Source: Sulfurimonas sp. (GTDB lineage: Bacteria > Campylobacterota > Campylobacteria > Campylobacterales > Sulfurimonadaceae). Taken from it: a stretch of DNA of 47,113 bases. The DNA lies in assembly GCA_021648465.1 (NCBI GenBank), contig JAKISR010000011.1, positions 1-47,113 of the forward strand, in the 5' to 3' direction. A model generated the notes under the pieces. The model did not search any database. It had not been told where the DNA came from and saw only the letters and a list, made by a program, of their open reading frames with translations. The translations under genes were made by a program, and so were the position numbers. Shown in pieces: positions 8,891 to 16,194 of the stretch (position 1 is the stretch's first letter; every line of letters starts with the position of its first letter).

Positions 8891-8906
8891 GGTTACTAGA
8901 GTAACC
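8891..8906. promoter_or_regulatory. Perfect palindrome upstream of the pilin-like gene, operator-like
   Basis: GGTTACT-AG-AGTAACC is a 7-bp arm palindrome 30 bases before the pilin ATG. The half-site GTTACT also occurs at about 8835-8840. A dimeric regulator site, or a hairpin in the leader, would both fit; the sequence alone does not decide. Confidence 0.4.
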
Positions 8907-8935
8907 CAAATATTTTATATACTAAGGAGTCTCTT

Positions 8936-9358
8936 ATGAAAAGAGCAGGTTTTACTATGATCGAATTGATTTTTGTTATCGTTATTTTAGGTATTTTAGC
9001 GGCTGTCGCTATTCCAAGACTTGCTGCAACAAGAACTGATGCTGCTGCTACTACAGCATATGCTAATTATAAAACTGTACTGAATGATATTAGTAACGTT
9101 GCAACCGCAGCAGGAGCAATGCCTGGTAATTTAATTGATTCAACGACAGTGACAAATGGTATCGAAAGTGACGGTGGTTCTGGTGTTAATATTACAACTA
9201 ATGGCGGTGCTATAGAATGTGTAAATATAGATTTGAATGGTACTACAGGTATTGAAGTTACTAATGGTGCTGATATTGCTGATCCTTCATGTGATTTAAT
9301 TCAAGCAAATGCTGTAATTGGTGCAGTAAATATTCTAGGTACGGCAGTTACTCGTTAA
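8936..9358 (+). CDS. Type IV pilin-like protein (prepilin) A
   Basis: 140-residue prepilin. The N-terminus MKRAG-FTMIELIFVIVILG carries a type III prepilin signal: cleavage after G5, N-methylated Phe at +1 and Glu at +5, then a hydrophobic helix to IPRLAATRTDA. The C-terminal globular part is small, Thr/Asn/Gly-rich and has two cysteines (EC-V and SC-D) placed like the pilin D-region disulfide. AAGGAG lies eight bases before the ATG. It is followed by a stem-loop and a second paralogous gene. It could be a major pilin or a secretion pseudopilin; no assembly ATPase or secretin is in the window to decide. Confidence 0.88.
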   Translation: MKRAGFTMIELIFVIVILGILAAVAIPRLAATRTDAAATTAYANYKTVLNDISNVATAAGAMPGNLIDSTTVTNGIESDGGSGVNITTNGGAIECVNIDLNGTTGIEVTNGADIADPSCDLIQANAVIGAVNILGTAVTR

Positions 9359-9369
9359 TTTTTCTTTCG

Positions 9370-9390
9370 TTCCCAAGATTCTCTTGGGAA
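9370..9390 (+). terminator. Stem-loop between the two pilin-like genes
   Basis: Perfect 9-bp stem TTCCCAAGA / TCTTGGGAA with a TTC loop. Only a loose T-rich stretch follows, so it may act as a partial terminator or as a 3' mRNA stabiliser that gives the first pilin gene higher expression. Confidence 0.6.
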
Positions 9391-9496
9391 TGCATTCATA
9401 TTCTCTTTTATTTTAAAACAAATCAAAAACTTCAAATTTAAACAATCTAAAAAATGTTATTATAAGTACAACAATTACTATTTTAAGGAATTTCCT

Positions 9497-9946
9497 ATGC
9501 AAAAATCAAAAAAAGCTTTTACAATGATAGAATTGGTATTTGTTATAGTTGTTCTGGGTATTTTAGCTGCTGTAGCTATACCAAGATTTGCTGCAACAAG
9601 AACAGATGCTGAGATAACAAAAGGTCGTGCAGATATTGCTTCGATTCGTTCTGCTATAGTAACTGAGAGACAAGCTAGGCTTATAACAGGAGATTCATTA
9701 TTTATAGCTGCTGGAAATGGTGCAGGTCTACTTGATAATAATGGTCTTTTTGGAGGTGTTTTAACATATCCAATAGCTGATAGAGTAGCTAATGGTAGAT
9801 GGACAAATTTAACAAGACCTGATGTAAATAGTTCTACATATAATTATCAAATAAATAATGTTACTACAACATTTACATACACAAGAGATGGTGGTATATT
9901 TGATTGTGTCGCTAATACAGATGATTGTAATGCTCTTACTGACTAA
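9497..9946 (+). CDS. Type IV pilin-like protein (prepilin) B
   Basis: 149-residue paralogue of the preceding pilin. The N-terminus MQKSKKA-FTMIELVFVIVV has Ala instead of Gly before the cleavage site but keeps Phe+1 and Glu+5. Helix residues AAVAIPRFAATRTDAE are nearly identical to pilin A, while the C-terminal domain is different (TNLTRPDVNSSTYNYQINN and a short Cys loop DCVANTDDC). A TTAAGGA Shine-Dalgarno precedes the ATG. The shared N-terminus and divergent head suggest tandem duplication with diversification of the exposed part. Confidence 0.88.
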   Translation: MQKSKKAFTMIELVFVIVVLGILAAVAIPRFAATRTDAEITKGRADIASIRSAIVTERQARLITGDSLFIAAGNGAGLLDNNGLFGGVLTYPIADRVANGRWTNLTRPDVNSSTYNYQINNVTTTFTYTRDGGIFDCVANTDDCNALTD

Positions 9947-9962
9947 CAAACAATAAAACCTG

Positions 9963-11870
9963 TTGCATTACTATAATATCTCACTTTTAAACTCCCCACT
10001 TGAGTTATTTACCTATAATAGTTTAAGTGAGGTAAATATTGGTACAAAAGTTAATTTAAAAGTTAAAAATAGACTTGTTGATGGTGTAGTTGTCTCTCAA
10101 ACAAAAAAACCTGATTTTAAAACAAATGAAATTTTAGAGATTTGTGATTTTAAATATTCACAAAAGCAGTTAGAATTAGCAAAATTTATTTCAACTTATT
10201 ATATTTCTTCTTTGGGTGAAGCTTTAGGATTGATGCTTCCATTTTTCGGAAGTGAGGCTTTAGCCTCGCCTATGGATTTTTGCGAGGCTCATAGTGGAGA
10301 ATGCCAAGGGTTAGCATTCCTAAAAGCCTCACTTCCGAAGATTATACTTTCAGATAAACAAGATAATGCACTTAAATTTTTAAAAAATCATAAAGTCTCA
10401 CTTCTTTTTGGTGATACAGGTAGTGGTAAAACAGAGATATATATGCAGCATTTTTGTGATATGCTACAACAAAATAAACGCTCTATTTTTCTTATGCCTG
10501 AAATCTCTTTAACTCCACAAATGTCTCAAAGATTAGAGCAACACTTTGGTGATAGTGTTGTTATGTGGCACTCAAAACTCACTCCAAAACAAAAAAAAGA
10601 GGCTTTACAAAAGATACATAATGGTAAAGCTCAAATTATAGCGGGACCTCGTTCTGCTCTTTTTCTACCTATAAAAAATTTGGGACTTATCGTTGTAGAT
10701 GAAGAGCATGATGATAGTTATAAATCATCTTCTCGACCTAGATATAATGCTAGGGATATAGCTATTTATATGGGAAAACTTTATGATATACCTGTTGTTC
10801 TTGGAAGTGCAACACCATCACTTAGTTCTTTTACAAAATTTCCATATACAAGACTCAAAGGTGGTCACTTTGAGTCAAAAAAAGAGTTTATTTATGAAAA
10901 AAGTATTGAGAATTTAACACCTTTAATATATGAAAATTTAAAAAATATTGTAAAATTAAAAGAACAAGCTATAGTTTTTCTTCCTACTCGTGCAAATTTT
11001 AAGTACCTTATCTGTGGAGATTGCGGACACACTTATGAATGTGAATTTTGTAGTGTTGGTATGAGTATTCATCAAAAAAGTAGAGCGATTAAGTGTCATT
11101 ACTGTAACTTTGCTCAAGCAATTCCTCAAATGTGTTGTGAGTGTGGAAGTAATCATTTAACAAGTAGTAGACTAGGAACCGCTGAGGCAGTTTTAAATAT
11201 ACAAAGTGAGCTTAAAGATGCAAATATTGAGCAATTTGATAGAGATGTTATAACTACAGCAAACAAATTAAAAAAAGCTCTTAAAAGATTTAATGACAGA
11301 GAAGTTGATATACTTGTTGGGACACAGATGCTAAGTAAAGGTCATGATTATCATGGAGTTACACTTGCAGTAGTTATGGGTATGGACAATATGCTAAATA
11401 TGAGTGATTATCGTTCTCGTGAAAAAGCTCTTTCCTCACTTATTCAAGTATCAGGCAGAAGTGGACGAAAACAAAATGCTAAAGTTTTGGTTCAAACATT
11501 TAATGAGGAATTTTTTAAAACACATGTAGATAATTATGAAGAGTTTTTACATGAAGAAAAAGAGTATAGAAAAGAGTTATACCCTCCGTATAAGAAACTT
11601 TGTCGTGTGTTATTTTCACATAAGAATGGACTTAAAGCTCAAGAAGCAATGAATGAAATGCAAAATAGACTGATACAAATCTCAAATGCTTGTCCTCCTT
11701 CGAGGGTTGAGATAGTTGGTTTTGGCAAGTGCGTTATTGAGAAAGTTGCAAATAAGTATAGGTTTGAGATATTGTTAAGAAGTGATAAAAGTACTGATAT
11801 AATAAAAGCTATTTCAATATCAAAAAATCACTTAGCAGAGATAGATATGGATCCAATAGAGTTTGGTTAA
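9963..11870 (+). CDS. priA: Primosomal protein N' (replication restart helicase PriA)
   Basis: 3'-5' DNA helicase that reloads DnaB at stalled forks. The 635-residue product shows Walker A GDTGSGKT (150-157), DEEH (246-249), the paired zinc-binding cysteines C351, C354, C360, C363, C378, C381, C391 and C394, and helicase motifs V-VI (VDILVGTQMLSKGHDY, VSGRSGR). The start is TTG 9963, without a clear Shine-Dalgarno, 17 bases after the pilin stop. Residues 95-126, between the N-terminal DNA-binding domain and the helicase core, are encoded by a palindromic element that keeps the frame open and adds about 32 residues. The helicase core is otherwise intact, so the protein is probably functional. 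Confidence 0.95.
   Translation: MHYYNISLLNSPLELFTYNSLSEVNIGTKVNLKVKNRLVDGVVVSQTKKPDFKTNEILEICDFKYSQKQLELAKFISTYYISSLGEALGLMLPFFGSEALASPMDFCEAHSGECQGLAFLKASLPKIILSDKQDNALKFLKNHKVSLLFGDTGSGKTEIYMQHFCDMLQQNKRSIFLMPEISLTPQMSQRLEQHFGDSVVMWHSKLTPKQKKEALQKIHNGKAQIIAGPRSALFLPIKNLGLIVVDEEHDDSYKSSSRPRYNARDIAIYMGKLYDIPVVLGSATPSLSSFTKFPYTRLKGGHFESKKEFIYEKSIENLTPLIYENLKNIVKLKEQAIVFLPTRANFKYLICGDCGHTYECEFCSVGMSIHQKSRAIKCHYCNFAQAIPQMCCECGSNHLTSSRLGTAEAVLNIQSELKDANIEQFDRDVITTANKLKKALKRFNDREVDILVGTQMLSKGHDYHGVTLAVVMGMDNMLNMSDYRSREKALSSLIQVSGRSGRKQNAKVLVQTFNEEFFKTHVDNYEEFLHEEKEYRKELYPPYKKLCRVLFSHKNGLKAQEAMNEMQNRLIQISNACPPSRVEIVGFGKCVIEKVANKYRFEILLRSDKSTDIIKAISISKNHLAEIDMDPIEFG
10245..10339 (+). repeat. Palindromic element inserted in frame inside priA
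   Basis: Outer inverted arms TTCGGAAGTGAGGCTTTAG (10245-10263) and its complement (10320-10339, one extra base) enclose two inner hairpins: AGCCTCGC/GCGAGGCT (10262-10269 and 10282-10289) and GAATGC/GCATTC (10299-10304 and 10314-10319). GC content is visibly higher than in the flanking gene. The element spans 95 bases, about 32 codons, and leaves the reading frame open. This resembles in principle the Rickettsia palindromic elements, which are known to sit in frame inside genes; homology to them is not claimed. Confidence 0.8.
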
Positions 11871-11874
11871 AAAT

Positions 11875-12447
11875 TTAATAGATTAGATGTTGTTTATTAT
11901 CTAAAAACCAATAAATTGAGAGCATAACCCCAGTAGTTTTTTGATAGCTCTCATCAAACATAAACTCTTTTGCATCTTCAAGTGAGATATAGATAACTTC
12001 TATCTCTTCATCATTTAAACCACCACCACCATTGATTTTCATATCATCATCACAAGTGGTAAAATACAGAGTCTGATGAGTTCCTGATATCCCTACACTT
12101 GTGTAAAAGGAGCTAATTTTCTCTAAGTTATTTACTGGTATATCATATCCGCACTCTTCTAAAATTTCCTCTTTTGCAATTTGAGCATTTGTTATGTTTT
12201 TATCAACTATACCAGCACAAAGTTCGTACATCATACCATTGGTTTTATTTTTATTTAATACAGTGGCTCTAAGTTGTTTAACAAGGATAAAAGCTTTTTT
12301 TTGAGTATGCCAAAGAAGTACAGCAACACTGTCATGACTTATAACCGCTTCCCATTTTTTAGTCATTCCATCTTGAGAGTAGTTTATAAGAATAGGTTTG
12401 ATAAATTTAGGATTTTTAAGCTCCTCGGTTGAGTTTATCTTATTCAC
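11875..12447 (-). CDS. Nudix hydrolase, ADP-sugar pyrophosphatase-like (NudF/UGPPase type)
   Basis: Hydrolyses nucleoside diphosphate derivatives; the layout is closest to ADP-ribose/UDP-sugar pyrophosphatases. The 190-residue product has the sequence ELCAGIVDKNIT followed by AKEEILEECGY, which is a Nudix box with the metal-binding EExxEE core and final Gly intact, but the first Glu is Ile and the Arg is Glu. SFYTSVGISGTHQTLYF is typical of the subfamily. GTG 12447 is chosen as start: GGAGG (12457-12453) lies five bases upstream. The ATG at 12459 includes that Shine-Dalgarno and is unlikely. It overlaps the M23 gene by 8 bases and should be translationally coupled to it. Confidence 0.85.
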   Translation of the reverse strand: MNKINSTEELKNPKFIKPILINYSQDGMTKKWEAVISHDSVAVLLWHTQKKAFILVKQLRATVLNKNKTNGMMYELCAGIVDKNITNAQIAKEEILEECGYDIPVNNLEKISSFYTSVGISGTHQTLYFTTCDDDMKINGGGGLNDEEIEVIYISLEDAKEFMFDESYQKTTGVMLSIYWFLDNKQHLIY

Positions 12448-13636
12448 GACTACCTCCATTATAAAAATAACAAACTTTATCTTGTTTAGGTGTTTTTATA
12501 AAAGTTGTTTTATTTTCAAGATGCCCAGCAATAACTTCATCATAATCTTCTTTAAGTTTTAAAAACTCTTTTTTAGCTTTGCCTTTTAACTTTTTAGTAG
12601 TAACTTGAACAATTCTAAGAGGATTAGTAGCACGACCTCCTTTTCTAAGTTCAAAGTGTAAGTGAGGACCAGTAGAGCGACCTGTACTTCCAACATAACC
12701 TATAGTATGCCCTTTTTTTACATATTTTCCACGTTTTATACCTTTGCGAAAAGATTTTAAGTGAGCATATCTTGTTTCATATCCATCATTATGTCTAATT
12801 TTAATAATTTTTCCGTAAGCACCAAGTCTTCCTGCAAATGAAATTCTTCCACTTCCAGCTGCAACAACGGGTGTTCCTCTTCTTGCTGCATAATCAACAC
12901 CTAAGTGAGCTTTCCATTTTTTTAAAATTGGATGAAATCTTCTTTTTGTAAAACGGGATGAAATTCTTGCATTTTTAACTGGACGAGTAAGTAAAAATCC
13001 CTCTATTTCATGTCCTTTTTCATCATAAAATCTATCATCATCATTTAGATATATATAATGTCTTTTTTTCTTCATTTCTATCATGGCAACTTTTAGTGTG
13101 GGCATGGAAAAAATTTTACCTAAGCGATATTTTTGATCATAAACCATCACTAAAGTATCACCTTTTCGTAAGTCTCTTTTGAAGTTAAGTGAGTATTTAA
13201 AACTAGATACAAAAATTTCTGCTAGTTTTTTACTTCCTGTCGCATTAATAATGTCAAGATATGGAGAATGGTTAATTTTTAAAGTAAAAGCTTCTGTTTT
13301 TATTGTACTGATAATAGGGATAACTTCAAAACTATAAGAGTTTTTATTTTGATAAATATGAATTTGTAACTCATCATTAAGAGGAAGTAATATTTGAGTG
13401 ATATTTTTTTGGGTATCTCTTAAAATTTGACAGTTAATACCAGCTCGCATCTCTTGAGTTAAAAGTTGATCATCCTTATCTAAGTTATAATATAGAGGTT
13501 TTTGTGGAAGATTATGTTTTTCTAAAAACACTAAATATGTTTCCCCCTCAGACCATTTAAAGTCTTCAACTTTAGAGCTAAAAAGAGTTGTAACAAATAA
13601 AAAAAGTATAAAAAATCGTATCATATATATAGCCAT
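12440..13636 (-). CDS. M23 (LytM) peptidoglycan endopeptidase, Csd3/HdpA-like
   Basis: Secreted zinc peptidase that trims peptidoglycan crosslinks; in Helicobacter the Csd3/HdpA relative helps set cell shape. The product has 398 residues with an N-terminal signal sequence (MIRFFILFLFVTTLFSS from the second Met, ATG 13624, an equally possible start). Residues about 25-220 match the autoinhibitory N-terminal domains of the Csd3 type in length and order. The LytM domain follows, with SSRFTKRRFHPILKKWKAHLG, zinc ligands in HLGVD and HLHFELR, and the YGKIIKIRHNDGYETRYAHL core. It is co-transcribed with the Nudix gene. The upstream gap holds a large foldback element. Length and domain order make this more likely than a NlpD-type activator. 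Confidence 0.88.
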   Translation of the reverse strand: MAIYMIRFFILFLFVTTLFSSKVEDFKWSEGETYLVFLEKHNLPQKPLYYNLDKDDQLLTQEMRAGINCQILRDTQKNITQILLPLNDELQIHIYQNKNSYSFEVIPIISTIKTEAFTLKINHSPYLDIINATGSKKLAEIFVSSFKYSLNFKRDLRKGDTLVMVYDQKYRLGKIFSMPTLKVAMIEMKKKRHYIYLNDDDRFYDEKGHEIEGFLLTRPVKNARISSRFTKRRFHPILKKWKAHLGVDYAARRGTPVVAAGSGRISFAGRLGAYGKIIKIRHNDGYETRYAHLKSFRKGIKRGKYVKKGHTIGYVGSTGRSTGPHLHFELRKGGRATNPLRIVQVTTKKLKGKAKKEFLKLKEDYDEVIAGHLENKTTFIKTPKQDKVCYFYNGGSRE

Positions 13637-13678
13637 AAATAAAAAATTTAAAAATAATTGCGAAACTCTAACAAAATT

Positions 13679-13708
13679 TTGCTTAGTATGAGGTTTGTTT
13701 GATATAAT
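13679..13708 (+). promoter_or_regulatory. Promoter-like sequence reading into the foldback element
   Basis: TTGCTT (13679-13684), 18-base spacer, then TGATATAAT with the -10 at 13703-13708. The predicted transcription start is about 13714-13716, which coincides with the first base of the left arm of the foldback element. Confidence 0.45.
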
Positions 13709-13713
13709 CTCTT

Positions 13714-13983
13714 TAGATTTCTTGCATAATTCCTAATAGCCTCAGAGAAATGAAAAGTGGTAAGATTGAGTAAAATAAATTTTTATGCCTAGCCTTAGCT
13801 AAGGATAAAATATTTTTTTGTTCAAGGTTGCCACTTTTCATTTTTCCCGCAGGGCATTTTATAGAGAGCTTTACTCAGCGTTAGATAACCCCAACCGTAG
13901 CTATGGCTACGCTTGAGAACATCTGTCTTGATTAAAACTCTCTATAAAATGCTGAGACTATTAGGAATTATGCAAGAAGTCTA
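13714..13983. repeat. Large composite foldback element (two hairpins inside a 32-bp outer stem)
   Basis: The outer arms 13714-13745 and 13952-13983 are complementary over 32 bases with 2 mismatches. Inside, arm one pairs 13747-13760 with 13831-13844 (GAAATGAAAAGTGG and its complement, extendable), and arm two pairs 13854-13868 with 13938-13952 (GCATTTTATAGAGAG and its complement). Each arm has its own apical palindrome: CCTTAGCTAAGG at 13793-13804 and CGTAGC/GCTACG at 13896-13901 and 13906-13911. The two arms also share complementary segments TGAGTAAA (13767-13774) and TTTACTCA (13870-13877). No open reading frame of note is inside. It fills most of the 372-base gap between divergent genes. 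It may be a MITE-like mobile element, a structured RNA or a long 5' leader of the next gene. Confidence 0.85.
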
Positions 13984-14008
13984 GTATATTATTATAAAGA
14001 AGAGAGAA

Positions 14009-14806
14009 ATGAAGTATATTTTTTTATTATTAATTTTTATGTTAGAATTATTTGGAAGTGTTATAAGGTCTCCAATAATTAGTATTAATGCTGATGAAAC
14101 AGAAGTAACTATCAAAATCCAAAAGATAGATATCGGAATAAGTGGTTCGGTTGTTCATAAAATAGATGATAATCATAAAACAATTATAAAAAATGCTGTA
14201 GTAACAAAATTTGATGAAAATACTAAAGTAGCAACACTTAAGCTTAGTGACTATACTGCGTTTGGAAATGAAACTTTGCCAAAAGCAAACTTTAAAATAA
14301 AAATTGGTGATTATGTAATTTTAACTTTTGGTTATAATAGAGGACTTTTAATTGCTCCAAGTGAAGACATATATTATAGAATTACTAAAAAATCTCAAGT
14401 ACAGTGGGTGCATCCAGATATTTTTGCAACAAGTCTTTCCTTCGTTGGGCATCCAACACCATTAAGAGAAGATTTTACAAGAGTGAGTGAGAGTAACTCT
14501 ATAGGACTAATATATATATTTTTAGATAATACTATATACACAGTAGATGCTAAAAGTTTTAAAATATTAGCAGCTACTGTGGTTTCATTAATTCAAGAAG
14601 AGATTATTCTCCCTTTTTATACAAGAATACAAAAGATTGATGCTAACTGGTGGGGAGAAGGTAGTAGCGAACTTGAAGATTATGAACCACATTATTACGA
14701 ACTTATTGCAGAAGCAAATCCAAATAATAAAGAACTCTACCAAAAAATAAAAGATTCAAAAAAGAAATTACAATATATACTTGAGAAATTTAATATAAAG
14801 GAGTAG
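14009..14806 (+). CDS. PGBA_N-domain secreted protein ('plasminogen-binding' family)
   Basis: 265 residues with a Sec signal peptide (MKYIFLLLIFMLELFGS). The mature protein closely follows the N-terminal domain named after Helicobacter PgbA/PgbB: ISINADETEVTI, a SGSVVHKI segment, LPKANFKIKIGDYVIL, GLLIAPSEDIYY, HPDIFATSLSFVGHPTPLREDF and the TVDAKSFKIL segment. The plasminogen-binding lysine-rich tail of Helicobacter PgbA is not obvious; the protein ends in a short charged helix (NKELYQKIKDSKKKLQYILEKFNIKE). Family members are widespread in free-living Campylobacterota, so host plasminogen binding is probably not its original job. It is followed 2 bases later by glcD and sits directly downstream of the foldback element. 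Confidence 0.82.
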   Translation: MKYIFLLLIFMLELFGSVIRSPIISINADETEVTIKIQKIDIGISGSVVHKIDDNHKTIIKNAVVTKFDENTKVATLKLSDYTAFGNETLPKANFKIKIGDYVILTFGYNRGLLIAPSEDIYYRITKKSQVQWVHPDIFATSLSFVGHPTPLREDFTRVSESNSIGLIYIFLDNTIYTVDAKSFKILAATVVSLIQEEIILPFYTRIQKIDANWWGEGSSELEDYEPHYYELIAEANPNNKELYQKIKDSKKKLQYILEKFNIKE

Positions 14807-14808
14807 TT

Positions 14809-16194
14809 ATGATAGATGATAAACATATGAAATATTTTACTTCAATTGTTGGCAATGACAATATTTATGATGACAAAGCACATTTAATTGCTTACTCTTA
14901 CGATGCGACTCGTGAGCATTTTGAGCCAGATGCTGTTATATTTCCAAGAGATGAAGAAGATATAAGTAAGATTTTAAAGTACTGTAATGAGCATAAAATC
15001 ATTATAGTACCTCGTGGAGCTGGAACTGGTTTTACAGGCGGAGCACTTCCAAGTTCAGGCGGAATTGTTTTAGCTATGGAGCGACATATGAATAAAATCT
15101 TAGAAATCGATGTTAAAAATATGGTAGCCGTAGTCCAACCTGGTGTTATTAACATGGATTTGCAGCGAGCAGTTGAAGAGATTGGGCTTTTTTATCCACC
15201 AGACCCAGCATCTCAAGAGTATTCAACTTTGGGTGGAAATGTAAGTGAAAATGCTGGTGGTATGCGTGCTGCGAAGTATGGAATCACAAAAGATTATGTG
15301 ATGGCTACTCGTGCGGTTTTACCAAATGGAGATATTATTAGGGCAGGGAAGCGTACTATTAAAGATGTAGCTGGGTATAACATTAGTGGTATTTTAATTG
15401 CATCTGAGGGAACTTTAGCGGTACTTAGTGAGATAACACTTAGACTTATCCCTAAGCCTAAGTTATCTAAAACAGCTATGGGAATTTTTGATAGTGTAAA
15501 CGATGCTATGGAAGCTGTTTATAAAACTATGGCTAGTGGAATTACGCCAGTTGCTATGGAGTTTTTAGATAACCTAACCATAAGAGCAGTTGAGCAGACT
15601 TTTAACAAAGGTTTGCCTGTAGATGCTGGAGCACTTCTTGTTACAGATGTTGATGGAAATCTTGAAGAGGATTTAAACTTTCAACTATCTCAAATTGAGA
15701 AAGTTTTTCGTGAAAATGGATGTAGAGAATTTAAAATTGCTGCGGATGAAAAAGAAGCGGCAGATATCTGGTTTGCAAGACGAAATGCCTCACCAGCATT
15801 AAGTGTTTATGGAAGTAAAAAGCTAAATGAAGATGTAACAGTTCCCCGTGCCGTTTTACCTGAACTTTTAGAGAAATTTTATGCTATTGCGGATAAATAT
15901 CAAATCAAGATTCCATGTTTTGGACATACTGGTGATGGTAATGTTCATACAAATATTATGGTTGATGGAAGTGATCCAGAGCAGGTTAAAATCGCCTACA
16001 AAGCAATAGAAGAGGTTTTTGCTGCTACTATTGATTTGGGTGGAACTTTAAGTGGTGAGCACGGCATAGGTCTTGCAAAAGCTCCATATATGCATATGGC
16101 TTTTAGCGATGAAGAGATGAATTTATTTAAGTCGATAAAGAAGGCTTTTGACCCAAACAACATTCTAAATCCCGCAAAGATGGGATTAGATTAG
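14809..16194 (+). CDS. glcD: FAD-linked glycolate/D-lactate oxidase, GlcD family
   Basis: Flavoprotein that oxidises 2-hydroxy acids such as glycolate or D-lactate, passing electrons to the respiratory chain. The 461-residue product has the PCMH-type FAD-binding domain (VPRGAGTGFTGGALPSSGG at about 66-84, STLGGNVSENAGGMRAAKYG, VLPNGDIIRAG) and the C-terminal FAD-oxidase domain (CFGHTGDGNVHTNIM and GGTLSGEHGIGLAKAPYM). AAGGAG six bases before ATG 14809 supports the start. It follows the PGBA_N gene by two bases. No glcE or glcF lies beside it, so D-lactate dehydrogenase activity is also possible. Convergent with the diguanylate cyclase, sharing 4 bases. Confidence 0.9.
   Translation: MIDDKHMKYFTSIVGNDNIYDDKAHLIAYSYDATREHFEPDAVIFPRDEEDISKILKYCNEHKIIIVPRGAGTGFTGGALPSSGGIVLAMERHMNKILEIDVKNMVAVVQPGVINMDLQRAVEEIGLFYPPDPASQEYSTLGGNVSENAGGMRAAKYGITKDYVMATRAVLPNGDIIRAGKRTIKDVAGYNISGILIASEGTLAVLSEITLRLIPKPKLSKTAMGIFDSVNDAMEAVYKTMASGITPVAMEFLDNLTIRAVEQTFNKGLPVDAGALLVTDVDGNLEEDLNFQLSQIEKVFRENGCREFKIAADEKEAADIWFARRNASPALSVYGSKKLNEDVTVPRAVLPELLEKFYAIADKYQIKIPCFGHTGDGNVHTNIMVDGSDPEQVKIAYKAIEEVFAATIDLGGTLSGEHGIGLAKAPYMHMAFSDEEMNLFKSIKKAFDPNNILNPAKMGLD

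Noticed and set aside
9370..9390. Attachment site or recombination crossover between the two pilin genes
   Set aside because: Only a simple 9-bp hairpin; no direct repeats flank either gene and no recombinase gene is near.
13714..13983. 6S RNA, RNase P RNA or tmRNA
   Set aside because: The fold has two long arms in a closing stem, without the conserved cores of RNase P or tmRNA and without the single-bubble rod of 6S RNA.
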